Below are positions 9,935 to 20,278 of a stretch of 64,000 bases of DNA, piece by piece. Origin of the DNA: Ceratothoa steindachneri (Eukaryota; Arthropoda; Malacostraca; Isopoda; Cymothoidae); the NCBI GenBank assembly GCA_963969495.1, contig OZ018326.1:153140306-153204305 (forward strand). Reading direction: 5' to 3'. How positions within the stretch are numbered: the first letter of the stretch is position 1; each line of letters starts with the position of its first letter. Made by a program: the position numbers and the translations under genes. The notes under the pieces are model-generated. The model was not told the DNA's origin. It searched no databases and saw only the letters and a list, made by a program, of their open reading frames with translations.

Positions 9935-11895
9935 CTTCACCGCTTCATTTTCTTGCCTTGATCTATCTTTGTGTCTTCGGATGCACAGCCTGATTTTGAT
10001 TGGGGGGTGGTCGATGACCTCCATGGTAGTGATCACCTTCCCATTCAAATATCATTTTCAGGGCAACTATTGCCTGACAGCGCACCTCGGTGGTACTTGG
10101 CGCGGGCACGGTGGCCTGCATTTCAGGAAATAACTGAATTCTCTATCATAGTCGAGGAGTTTAGGTCGGTAGATGAGGCCGTGGAGTTCTCCGGCAACCT
10201 CATCGCTGCGGGCCTGACTACTATTCCCAGAACGTCTGGCTGTTTTGCACGCTGACCACTCCCATGATGGTCGACCGAGTGTGAGCTGGCCCTCAAACAG
10301 AAGCGTTATGCCTACATCCGCTATAAGCGCCGCCCGAACGATTTCAGTGCCGCTGATTTTCGTCGGGCTAGGGCTAGGTTCTGGTATATTTCGCACCACA
10401 CCTGCTGCTCTTCTTGGCGGGCATACGTGTTTTCACTTAATGGGAAGGCCTCTCAAGCAGAGGTGTGGAAGCGACTCAAAAGGATTCGGGTCAAGTTCTC
10501 GCAGGACCCCTTTCCCATTCTCTCCAGGAGAATGGGGCCGCAATTTTGGACCCCGCGCTCGTGTCGGAATCCTTTGCGACCGCTTTCTCTGCATTCTCTA
10601 GCCAGGATGCTGCTCTGCCAGCATTCAATGCAGGCCGTGATGCCGTGGAAGGCTGTCAGCTGGACTTTAACTCCAGAGGCGGAGAACCCTTCAACGACAG
10701 GTTTACTGTGATTGAGTTGCGCTCTGCTCTTACTTCATGCGCGGACACCGCCCATGGTCCGGATGATGTCCCGTACGCCATGCTTCGACACCTGGGTGAG
10801 CGAGGCATGGCCTTTCTGTTAGATTTGTTCAACAGGATCTAGGTGGAGGGTTTCCTCCCAGATTCCTGGTGAATCGCTACCGTGCTCGCCTTTTGCAAAC
10901 CGGAGAGAGATCACTGTACTCCGGTTGGTTTCTGACCAATCTCTCAAACCTCTTGCATGTGCAAGTTGATGGAGAAATTGGTTAATATCAGATTAGCCTT
11001 TTTTCTGGACAGCGGAGGCCATCTTTGTTTTGCACAGTCCGGCTTCCGCAAGTTCCACGCCACCTCGGATACACTGCTCCGACTTCATAGACAGCACTAC
11101 ACCACAGTGTTTTTCGATCTGGAGAATGCCTATGATACCGCATGGCTATACGGTATCATGAGACTCCACACGATGGGGGCAAGGGGAGTCCTCACAATCT
11201 TTATATCTGAATTTTTGCAAGATTGTCAATTTGGCATACTGGTGGGGGGAGCTCTCTCTGCCCCAAAGGAGCAGGAAGAGGGTATCCCGCAGGGAAGTGT
11301 CCTCAGTGTCACATTCTTTGCCCTGAGCATCAACGACATCACCTTGGTGCTGCCGGAAGATGTTCTCACTACGCTCTACGTGGATGACCTTTCAATCTCT
11401 TTTGTCACAGCCCAGATGCCAACTCTGGAGCGTCGACTCCAACAGGCATTGAACCGCATCTCTTACTATGCCTAAGCATGCAGGTTTCGGTTTTCCTTGG
11501 CCAAGACTAAGGTGGTGCACTTCTGCCGCCATCCACGACTCCACCCAGACCCAGACTTGTTTCATAAGGGGGTATGCCTGGAAGTGGTTGAATTGTACTG
11601 TTTCCTTGGTCTTGTATTTGATCGAACCCTGGAGGCTCATATTCGCAACCTTAGGGTCTCTTGTAGCTGCGCCATGGATATGCTCCATTGCGATGACTCC
11701 GTCATCCCCCAGACTATTAGCCACATTCTTGTCAAATGTCCCAGTCTGGGTGATCTTGGCGCACGATACCTGTCCCGGTACTGGGATGGGCGGGGTCGCT
11801 ACCGCCTGTCCCTTGTGCTCGGGATGAGTGCGTGCACATTGACTGGTGGACTTGTTGACTTTTTGGGGGAGGCCGGGCTTCTACCTTTTATTTAA
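9935..11895 (+). pseudogene. LINE-A ORF2: endonuclease end, RT, C-terminal motif
   Basis: 9971-10255 holds the end of the AP-type endonuclease ('DFDWGVVDDLHGSDHLPIQI', SDH motif). 10465-10842 is the RT N-terminal part ('SCADTAHGPDDVPYAMLRHL'). 10957-11475 has RT motif A 'FFDLENAYDTAW' near 11110, motif B 'GIPQGSVLS' near 11284 and motif C 'LYVDDLSIS' near 11375, so the catalytic aspartates are kept. After 11500 comes 'KTKVVHFCRHPRL'. RNase H is missing, because at about 11688 the frame fuses to 'IPQTISHILVKCPSLGDLGA'. Stops at 10841 and 10252 and frameshifts make it non-functional. The family belongs to the I/Jockey-like LINEs; the exact clade is not resolved. Confidence 0.85.
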
Positions 11896-12074
11896 AAAGA
11901 TTCCTTTTTTGTATTTTTTTTTGTAGGTTGTATGCTCCTGCACCGGGGTGAGGGGGACCTCCCCCCACTGCCGGAGATTGCTTCCTAATTGTTAAGTTTT
12001 TCTCATTTTTATCATTGTTATGTTTCCTTTTTTTTTTTTTAAAGTAGCCTAGTTCTAGGCTGTGTTGTATTTCC

Positions 12075-12103
12075 GGCGACTTATGCCCAAGTGGGCAGTT
12101 GCC
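12075..12103 (+). other. LINE-A 3' UTR hairpin
   Basis: GGCGACT...AGTTGCC with inner TGCCC...GGGCA forms a two-part stem with a 4-base loop. The same fold occurs at 13712-13740, 25593-25621, 56421-56449 and 56713-56742. LINE RTs of several clades recognise 3' RNA structure to start target-primed reverse transcription, so this is a candidate recognition element. Confidence 0.7.
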
Positions 12104-12149
12104 AGATGGGCTCTATAATAATAATAAAAAAAAAGAGGATATTCCCCAT

Positions 12150-13522
12150 TCCATGATGTTCAGCGCTTGGAGCGCTGATAGGGCTACTGCCCTACTTTTT
12201 TATCGATCCTTTGTTAGTTCGAAGCTCGACTACGGCTGCGAGTTTTATGCATCCGCAGCCGAGCGTTTATTGCGGAAGGTGGATTCGATCCACCACACCG
12301 GCCTTCGCCTTGCGACCAGTGCTGGGGAGATGCCACTCGCTCTGCTCCGCGTGCAGTGCATCACTCGCCTGTACACGCGAGCCCGGCGTCTTCCTCAGTC
12401 GCCAACAGCTCTCACTGCATCCTCAGCTGATCTTGATGGTGCCTATGCCGCCGAGAGACGCCAGTCATACCCTAAGCCCTTTGGGTTTCGGGCCAGGAAA
12501 CTCCTTCGAGAGGTAGATATAGCTCTCGGGCCGGTGGCGCCCCTGGTTCTGCCCAGGACGCAACCCTGGAGGGTACCACATTTGGCTATTTATCGCCACG
12601 CCTCTGGTCCCAAAACTTGTACTGCGCCGGGAGTATTGCGTTCGACCTTTTTGGAGCACACCTCGTGTCACGCTGGAACCGTGCCAGTGTATACGGATGT
12701 CTCCAAGTCCCAAGAGGGGGTCGGCTTCCACGCCGTATCTTCTCTGTTTGAATTCAACGGGGCACTACCAGGCGCTGCGTCTGTCTTCACTGCCGAGCTG
12801 GTGGCAATACACCACTCGGTACGGGAGATTACGCGACGTGCCCGGTTCGGAGACCAGATTGTGATCTATTCGCCTCACTAAGCGCCCTGAGTACTCTCGG
12901 GGCATTGGAATCTCCGCATCCCCTGGTTCGCGATATCTGTGACGCCACAGTCTTGGCGAGCCTGGCAGATGTCGAGATTATCTTCTGCTGGGTTCCTGGA
13001 CATGTAGGAATTGAGGGGAATGAGCGCGCCGATGAGGGCGCCAAAGAGTCCGCGAGGATTCTGCGACCGGACCAGCGTTTCGCTCTTCCTCACACCGACT
13101 ACATGGCAGGAATACGGGCAGCTCTTCGGACTGCTTGGCAAAGAAGATGGGAGACGGTCGAAGGGAACTTAAAGTTGCGTGCCATTGCGCCGCGACTGTC
13201 CATGGACCAATCCCCCAATGCCGCGGCGGCTTCAGGTTGCTTTCTGTCTTCTCCGAATCGGACACGCTCGTGTGACGCATCGCTATTTGATGGAGCGCTT
13301 GCCTGCGCCCTATTGCAACGACTGCGTCGTCCCCCAGACTGTTTGGCACATTCTTGTTGAATGTCCCAGTCTGGGTGATCTTCGCGCATGTTACCTGTCC
13401 TGGTACTGGGATGGGTGGGGTCGCTACTGCCTTTCCCTTGTGCTCGGGACAAGTGCGTGCACATTGACTGGTGGATTTGTAGATTTTTTGGGGGAGACCG
13501 GCTTTCTCCCTTTTATTTAACC
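12150..13522 (+). pseudogene. LINE-A ORF2: RT end, RNase H, Cys/His motif
   Basis: 12099-12881 is the best-preserved stretch of this part (260 codons). It has the RT thumb side ('SFVSSKLDYGCEFYASAAER'), a linker ('YPKPFGFRARKLLREVDIAL') and RNase H with Asp in 'VYTDVSKS' and Glu in 'FTAELVAIHHSV'. A small deletion near 12870 destroys the third motif (SDSQSAL in the copy at 55696). 12905-13360 continues with 'WVPGHVGIEGNERADEGAK'. 13179-13520 in another frame holds 'YCNDCVVPQTVWHILVECPS'. RNase H plus a downstream Cys/His motif places the element with RNase H-bearing LINEs of the I/Jockey-like group. Confidence 0.85.
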
Positions 13523-13711
13523 AGGTTTTTTTTTTCTTCTTATAGGTCGTATATTCCTGCGCCAGGGACACCCCTGTCCCTCCTGACACATGAGCTTGCT
13601 TCCTGCTCGTTGCCTTTTCTCTTTTTAAAAAGATTTTGCTGTTGTGTTTGTTTTTTTGTTTTTTTTTAATTTGTTTTTAAAGTAGCCTAGTACTAGGAAG
13701 ATTTTTAATAC

Positions 13712-13740
13712 AGCGACTAATGCCCAAGTAGGCAGTCGCC
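13712..13740 (+). other. LINE-A 3' UTR hairpin, variant form
   Basis: It has GCGACT...AGTCGC with inner TGCC...GGCA. It differs from the 12075 form at several bases yet stays paired. The variant, preceded by TTTTTAATACA, recurs at 56713-56742, suggesting two LINE-A subfamilies. Confidence 0.65.
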
Positions 13741-13783
13741 AGATGAGCTCTTAACCCCCTCCCCCCAAAAAAATCCCAAGGCT

Positions 13784-13985
13784 AGATAGGTATCTAGTTG
13801 GTTCCCATACCAAAGAAGGTTTCTTATTGAGGTTAACAAGCCTGTAGATGGGTATCTAGTCACTTCAAATGCCAAAGAGGGTTTCTTGGCAAGGTTCCAA
13901 AGCATATTGATGAGTATCTAGCCAGTTCCCAAGTCAATGTGAGTTTCTTATTTGGATCCCAAACCAAATGCTGTGGACAATTTTT
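13784..13985. repeat. ~61-bp minisatellite, right part
   Basis: About three imperfect units share TATCTAG and a following GTTTCTT...AGGTT block (GGTATCTAGTTGG near 13789, GGGTATCTAGTCAC near 13851, GAGTATCTAGCCAG near 13912). The left part is at 9780-9835. 13986-14081 has no recognised feature. Confidence 0.7.
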
Positions 13986-14081
13986 AGTATACCATCTTCT
14001 TAAACCTACTTCCAATCTAGTGGGTGTCTCATGAGTGAGTGAGCAGACCTTGGCGATGTGTGGTTACTAGAACCACCTGAC

Positions 14082-15155
14082 CCTGTAGGGGGCGCAGTGA
14101 TTTGCCTTCCTGGCTGCTGTGCTGATGGGACTCAGCGCCCCATCCAGCCACCAGCTTAGCCTCTTCTCCTTCTTTCAGACATCCTGTATTTCTCCCCTAC
14201 TTCCTCACTTCGCCTACAACCTCTCCCACAACTTTCTCTTGTTGGCCTCTCTTTTCTCAGGGTAGATGCTGACTTTCTTTTCAACCAACTATCCCGGATC
14301 GGGGCTGAGGGGGGAGGGGACAATGTTCCCTAACCCCTGAGTTCCAGTTTGAGATTGTGGGTTTTTAACAACCTGCCTCATCCCCACCCATACCTTCCTC
14401 ACATCCCTTTTCCTTCTCTCATCACACACTATCAATTTTACGCTCTGCCTTTAGTGGACCTGCCATGCCGAAGGGCTGCCAGGTCACCAGGTGGGAGGGG
14501 TAGTCTTGAATGGTGGCACCTGGCTTTGCCAGCCCCGTACGCACCCCTTGCAGGGCGGGCTACTGCGAGGGGTGATGAGCGTTTGCTTCCTGTAAAATAA
14601 ATAGGGTCACCATGCCCAATGATGAGTAAATAAAAAAATCTTCCTTCAATTTCCCCTCATCCATCGTCGGAGCCATCCTTGGGCAGCTCCACAGAAAAAA
14701 TGGAGGTCCCCCCCCCTTGTGCTCTCACAGGGGACCCTCCAAATCTCTCTAACCGGACAGGAGGCTTACTTCTCTCCTTTGCCTACGGGTGTAGGGAACT
14801 CCCCCTCACCTCCTTGTCTGGGGGTTCCTTTGGGCACCTACCTCTTTCCAGCGGCTGTCATCTCTTTACTTTCCAAGGGGACTGCCAAAAAAGCCAGCAG
14901 GTAGCCCATAGCTAACTGCTCCCCATTGTAGTAGTTCGGTAGGGCAAACTCCCTTAGGGGGGAGAGGGAAGCCAGGCCCCATCGGTCACTTCCCTCAAAA
15001 GACCTGCTGGCTAGAATATTAAATCTAGTGGGGGTCAAGGCCTGTACCTCCCAAGACTCGACTTCTGACACCACTGCCAATGGGACCTGTGATGTCCTGG
15101 GGGGGGGGGGCAACTGGAGCCCCCTGCCCCCCGAGATAGACATGGTTCTTAAGGC
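14082..15155 (+). mobile_element. LINE-A 5' end and start of ORF1, cut by Gypsy LTR
   Basis: The family 5' terminus lies at 14082-14112 (TAGGGGGCGCAGTGATTTGC), followed by the 5' UTR and ORF1 beginning (about 14660-15150, CCACAGAAAAAATGGAGG, AAAAGACCTGCTGG). The copy stops at CTTAAGGC, where the LTR at 15156 begins. AGGC at 15152-15155 would be one half of the LTR element's target duplication. Frameshifts interrupt ORF1. Confidence 0.85.
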
Positions 15156-16027
15156 TGTAGTGGGCCAAAAATCTATGCTTTAATCTCAATCGTTCCAACC
15201 CGCTTCCTACACTAATTTGGACGTGAGAAATCAAAGGAGAATGAAACTGATTGTATATAGTCATTTACCTAAAAAGAAATAATATAATATTTACCAGAGA
15301 TCTCATTACTTATGCACACAAAAATAGATATCTAATTTTCCTATATACACAATAAAAAAAATAAATAAATCATACTTATGAATACTAGCAAAAGGATTTA
15401 TACAAAAAATGCTCAATTAGATTATACAAAAGGAAGATAGGCAAGGTCAACAACCGAAAAATATCTGCCGGGGCAATAACAACAAATGATAAATGAACAA
15501 AAAAAAAAAGAAAGAAAAGGCCTCACATGGTACAAAGGGGTTGATGTCCTGCCAGCTGCCACTTGAACAGGCAAAATGCCTAGGACTTAGAAACTAAATG
15601 GCACTTCCGAGCTCAGTATAAGATAAGCGACCTTGTTACGCTTGCATGGCTATTATAAACCTTCCTTCTTTAAACGCCAAACTATTTTAAATTTAACAAA
15701 GTCAGACACTCTTTACAAGAGGAACATGACCTTGGAACTTTGTAAAATAGAAGTGGCCTTTCTATGTTAACAAATTCTAAATTGTTTGCTTCTAATACAG
15801 AGGTAATATTCAATTTGGTCAGTCTATCTTTCCAGAATATGGCGCCTGAGGAAAAGAAATAATTATTACAACATGACATCAATTTATATTATATATAAAA
15901 AATATTAAAAAAACAAAAAAAACATTTCCACTCACACACACATGCTTACAGAGGACGGGAAAGGGTATTGTGAAAAAGGGTTGGGAGAATGGCCCTTCAC
16001 ACACACACTCACATTCGCTCCACCACA
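15156..16027 (-). repeat. 3' LTR of the Gypsy element
   Basis: On the plus strand it begins TGTAGTGGGCC and ends CTCCACCACA, so read in element sense it is TGTGGTGGAG...CACTACA with the usual TG...CA ends. Its borders match the solo LTR at 40570-41449 (880 bp; this one 872 bp). A polypurine tract lies directly inside its right border. A TATA-like TATTATAA near 15651 is compatible with promoter activity on the minus strand. Confidence 0.85.
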
Positions 16028-16040
16028 CCCCTCCTTCATT
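16028..16040 (-). other. Polypurine tract
   Basis: Read on the minus strand it is AATGAAGGAGGGG, immediately before TGTGGTGGAG of the 3' LTR. This is the expected plus-strand primer site of an LTR retrotransposon and fixes the element's orientation. Confidence 0.8.
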
Positions 16041-16165
16041 AGGCCATTCGACCACAGTCACTCACAATACACTCTCACTCCTTACTCACGGTACCTTTTA
16101 TACTCAATCACACCCTTCTGCACCCATTCACACTTGTCTACTGGTCCATGGTTATGCGTAGCAAT

Positions 16166-16742
16166 CTGTCAGGGTTGCTCGTCAGTTGTCCTGTCAGTCT
16201 CCTCATCACTATTGATCATATCATCCACCATACTCTTAGCCTTCATTACCAGTTCTCCCATCTTACGACAGAACTCTTTCATACTCTTCTGTTCAAAGCC
16301 TTCACTCTTCATACCTGCATTCATCAGCTCCTCACTTACAAGCTCTCATCCAACTCAAGGTACACTCTTGCGAAACAGACCAATCACTCACACTGGAAAC
16401 ACTTTCAACTGGTTCCCACCAGAAGCCAGAAAAATCAGTCGCCTCCTCATTCTCCTCATCAAACTGACCTCTACCCTTACCATTCGTAAAACCAGAAAAA
16501 TCAGCCACACTAGGTTCATTCTGCCCAAATACACTATCATTCATACTGTTCCCAAAACCAGAAAAATCAGACACAGGCAGCTCACTCACTCATCTACTTA
16601 CACCAGCCAAATCACTCACCTGCTTCTGCAAACACTCAATCTCTCTCTCAAGCTCCCCCATACCACAAAGACTGCTCAGACTTACTTTCATTTATACTTG
16701 CATTCTTTCTTTCATTCTTCTTTGTACGCTTTCTAAGATCCA
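16166..16742 (-). pseudogene. Extra ORF between integrase and 3' LTR, DFSGF repeats
   Basis: An ORF begins on the minus strand at 16742 ('MDLRKRTKKNERKN'). After a frameshift it continues as a coiled-coil-like stretch ('ELEREIECLQKQVSDLAG', 16645-16595), then three DFSGF motifs within 16589-16415, and in another frame 'MKEFCRKMGELVMKAKSMV' ending in an acidic tail near 16166. About 190 codons in total, with at least two frameshifts. It occupies the position of env in retroviruses but has no visible signal peptide or membrane segment. Charged, coiled-coil content is more like a gag or accessory protein. I do not recognise the family. Confidence 0.55.
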
Positions 16743-16818
16743 TACTCTCATTCTTTCTCATCATCATGTATCTTATATCTCTCTGCACAGTTCATACACT
16801 GGGTGGCTCACCAGGTAG

Positions 16819-18039
16819 TCAGGAGGTTCTCCACCTCCTCAACTGACTCTGATGAGCTTGCACTCTCTGAGTCACACCTTCATTCAAACTCTCTAAAACA
16901 TACGTGACACCATTCTCCCAGACTCTCACAACTCTATTTGGTCCTTCAAACTTTTCACTCATCTTTGACACATTCAATCTACCTTTTACCTCTTTTACCT
17001 TCAATACTTTTGCACCTATTTCAAATGAATGCAACCTTTCATGTGCCTCACGCCATACACTCTGTTCACCTTCACTCAAACGAAACCTATCTTTCATTCG
17101 GCTTTCAAAATTCATTACAAATTGACATGGAGACACCCCAGTTGCACTATGCACCATCGAATTATATGCCCATAACACACTACCCAACCATTCATCCCAG
17201 TCATTCAAAGTCTACTCATCATTCTCAACATCTCACACAAGGTCCTAATTGTATGTTCAGCCAACCTATTTGAAGATGGTACATACAGATTCATCCTCAC
17301 ATGCTCCACACCATTCTCTCTCGACATTTGCTCAAACACTTAACTGGCAAACTCAGGCCCATTATCACTCAGATATCTCCTAGGCTTCCATACACACATA
17401 GGAAAAAACAACTGCTCAACCACACACACAACATTCACACTCCTTTTATCTCTCACAGGTGCTGCATACACAAATTTACTTTTATGATCTACCATAACAA
17501 CCATACCAATATTCCCAGCACTTATATGCCGTAAAGACACAAAATTAATTACTAATTCAAACTGTTCTTTTGCATCAACTTTCAACATCGGCGGCTTCAC
17601 TTGCACACCTTGCACCTTTCGCTTCTGACACCTTTCACACATAGTCGCAACATCATTCACAACAGTTCTCAGAAACGGATGGAACACACTCCTTCATACC
17701 CTCCCACAACTTATACTTACCTATATGTCAATAATTATCATGCACAACTTTCACCAGACCAATCATACCAACCGAGGACATCACAGGTACATACATATCA
17801 TCCCCATCCTTCATATTCCTCACAAAATATACAACATCCATACAAACAACAAAATCCTTAGCATACCTTTTAAAATCACTCAAACACTCGGACCATTCAT
17901 TCAAATTAACACCCATCAATACACACCTCTTCAACTCATTGACAAAAGGACACATCTCTTGCATCTCTAGAATATCATCATCACTTGAAATATCATTCTC
18001 ATCATCCTGAAAATTTGACAACATTCTTCGCATACTCAT
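16819..18039 (-). pseudogene. Gypsy integrase
   Basis: On the minus strand the zinc-binding HHCC region is represented by 'CERCQKRK' at about 17640-17615. The core has 'VMVDHKSKFVYAAP' (about 17500), 'YLSDNGPEF' with Asp at 17366, and Glu at 17258 ('LAEHTIRTL'). The 35 residues between these two acids fit the DD35E spacing. The first Asp seems replaced near 17545 ('ELVINFVSL'). 17208-16819 is the C-terminal region ('AYNSMVHSATGVSPCQF', then 'KFEGPNRVVRVWENGVTYVL'). In-frame stops at about 17342 and 17217 and a break near 17700 inactivate it. 17728-18039 links it to the upstream frame. Confidence 0.8.
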
Positions 18040-19720
18040 TCAACTTCATCATCTCACATTCACCTTTCATAACACAATCCTTATCATCATCCAAATACAA
18101 ATTCAATTTCATAATGTCCACACCAAGCAAGAAACAACACAGCATTTGCTCATTTTTCAGAATCACAAAGTCATACTTCACATTCACACCACTGGCCAAA
18201 CTCACTCTCCGACTAACCTGTTCCCATGCTACTATCATTCCATTCCCCAATCCACTTATCCATAATTTCACAGGCTTCCATTCACAACATCTAAACTCAT
18301 CGTACTTAGTAAGAATCCTCTCATTCACTAACAACACTTGCGCACCAGTATCAATCAAACCACAGAAAAACCTTTCACCAACTTTCACCCTTGCTTCCAT
18401 CATATCAGGTCCACCATGTTCGCAATACGCAGAAGGAACAATTACACCAACATCAGCACCAACATCCACACTGTCATCAACTTCCACATCATCACTCACC
18501 ACACACTCATTTTCATCCAGACAATCATTCTTTTCCCTCATATATGAACACTTTTGAATCACCCAATTGTAATGCACACCGCTCAAACACTGCAGATGCA
18601 CCACATTAGCATTCAAACCCTTTATTTTTTCATCTTTGTACACAATCGGCCTCTCACCACCAAAGTGCACATAAACAATCACTCCATACAAACGACTCAC
18701 TACAATCAACAGTTCCTGAAACGGTGGGACCCCTGGCACACGCATCGCTCTCAATTCTTTCATGAAGTTCCACTCCCCCGCCATACCAATACTTTCAGGC
18801 GTCCTACATACTTCACTCATTACCTCCTTTCTTAGGTCTTCCACACTATCAGGCACTCTCACATCTACTCCATCACTCTTCAAATCTTGCAAACCATTCC
18901 ATACACTCTCAAACAAGGAATCACCACCACCCTTACTCTCCTTTCCATTCATAATCCCTTTCAGCAAATACTTAGGATCACTCACTCCACACACATTTTC
19001 ATCATTCGTACCAGGATACCTTGACATAAAATCAGCCACTCCATTTCGTTCACCAGGCACATACTCAATCACATAGTCAAAATCACTTAAATCTTCTAAA
19101 GTCCTTGCAATTGTACTATCAGCCCATTTCATACATTGCAAAGACACAAGAGGTTGGTGATCTGTTTTGATCACAAACCTAACACCATACAAAAATTGAT
19201 GCAACACTTTCAAACAATACTTTATCGCAGACAACTCTCGCTCCACAGTTGAATACTTTCGCTCTGCCGCATTCATAGCCTTGTATACATACCCAATTAT
19301 TCGCCTGACATTCTCTCCATTCAAACGCTGCTCTTGCATCAGAAAACCTCCCATACAGTACCCACTCACATCCATATACAATTCAAGCATCTTAGCATTC
19401 ACATAATAGTCCGGGTATGCCAATTCAACATCTTCAGCCACTGCCTCTTTCAGTCTCTCATTCACTTCATTCATCTTATCATTCCACCCCACAACCGTAC
19501 TACCTTTCTTGCCCATCCACTCAGTCAGAGGCTTACTCATACCCGAAGAATCACGTATAAATTTTCGCTGAAACTCAATCAAACCCAGAAACGACTTCAG
19601 CTGCTTTACAGTCACTGGTTTTGGAAACATTCGCACCTTCTCAACATACTTCGGTGACTTTCGTAGCCTATTCTCACTCACCATATGCCCAAGGAATTCC
19701 ACTTCTTTCGCCAACTTCCC
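18002..19720 (-). pseudogene. Gypsy pol fragment: RT end, RNase H, OTU-like domain, aspartic protease
   Basis: One open frame covers this on the minus strand. From 19720: RT end 'KEVEFLGHMVSENRLRKSPK' and 'LKSFLGLIEFQRKFI'; RNase H with Asp 19372 ('LYMDVSG'), Glu 19237 ('STVERELSAI'), Asp 19162 ('KTDHQPL') and 'YVPGERNGVADFMSR'. Then an OTU-protease-like domain: 'GGGDSLFESVWNGL' (18928-18890), 'LRKEVMSEV', 'GVIVYVHF' and 'VVHLQCLSGVHYNWVI' (His 18574), in which the usual catalytic Cys is Ser (18919). Then a retroviral-type protease: 'GLIDTGAQVLLVNE' (Asp 18352) and 'FLLGVDIMKLN' (about 18125). The protease normally precedes RT, so this order is unusual. RT is cut at 19721 by LINE-A; gag, the rest of RT and the 5' LTR are not here. 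Confidence 0.8.
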
Positions 19721-20278
19721 ATAAGAGGCGCGGCGATTTGCCATCTTTGCCACCATGCTGACCGGACTCAGCACCCTGTCCGACCCCACCTTAGCCTCTT
19801 CTCCTTCTTTCAGACAGCCTGTATTTCTCCCCTACTTCACTGCTTTTCATACAACCTCTCCCACAACTTTCTCTGGTCAGCCTCTAATTTCACAGGGTAG
19901 ATGCCGACCTTCTTCTCAGCCAACCATCCCGGATCGGGGCTGAGGGGACAATGATCTCTAACCCCTGAGCTCCGGTCTGGGGTGGTTGGTTGTTAACAAC
20001 CTGCTTCATCCCCACCCATACCTTCCTCACATCCCCTTTCCTTCTCACTTCACAATGTATATTTTTGCACCGTGTCCAAGGTGGAGCTGCCAGGCCACCA
20101 GGCAGGAGGGGTGCTCCTGAATGGCGGCACCTGACTCTGCCAGGCCTGTACGCACCCTTTGCAGGGTGGGCTGCTGTGAGGGGTGATGAGCTATTGCTTC
20201 CCGTATAAAATACAGTTTCATCATGCCCAATGATGAACAAATAAAAAAAAACACCCCTCAACTTCCCCTGTTCCATCA

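Larger units (their letters stand above)
9836..12139 (+). mobile_element. LINE-A copy with internal deletions, upstream member of a double insertion
   Basis: It begins in ORF1 (GCGGCATAAAGGGTT, compare GCGGCAAAAAGGGTT at 62690), jumps at about 9935 into the endonuclease domain, continues to RT, jumps again at about 11688 to the C-terminal Cys/His motif, and ends with a 3' UTR and an A/T-rich tail at 12115-12130. The TSD TCCCAAGGCT (9826-9835) is matched only at 13774-13783, after a second LINE-A unit. Both units are therefore inside one duplication. Confidence 0.85.
12140..13773 (+). mobile_element. LINE-A copy, 5'-truncated, downstream member of a double insertion
   Basis: It starts in the RT C-terminal region directly after the tail of the previous copy and runs through RNase H, the Cys/His motif and the 3' UTR to an A-rich tail at 13766-13773, followed by the right TSD TCCCAAGGCT at 13774-13783. 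Confidence 0.85.

Noticed and set aside
9900..13589. Minus-strand ORFs up to 203 codons in LINE-A
   Set aside because: Antisense shadows of GC-rich ORF2 sequence; they recur in each copy at the same place because the sense sequence is conserved.
16166..16742. Envelope gene of an errantivirus-like element
   Set aside because: The position fits, but no signal peptide, cleavage site or membrane span is visible; charged coiled-coil content argues against env.
15942..18557. Long plus-strand ORFs (up to 264 codons) across the Gypsy region
   Set aside because: They are His/Thr/Ser-rich shadows of the minus-strand integrase, protease and extra ORF, with no domain similarity. The CA-rich strand simply lacks stops.
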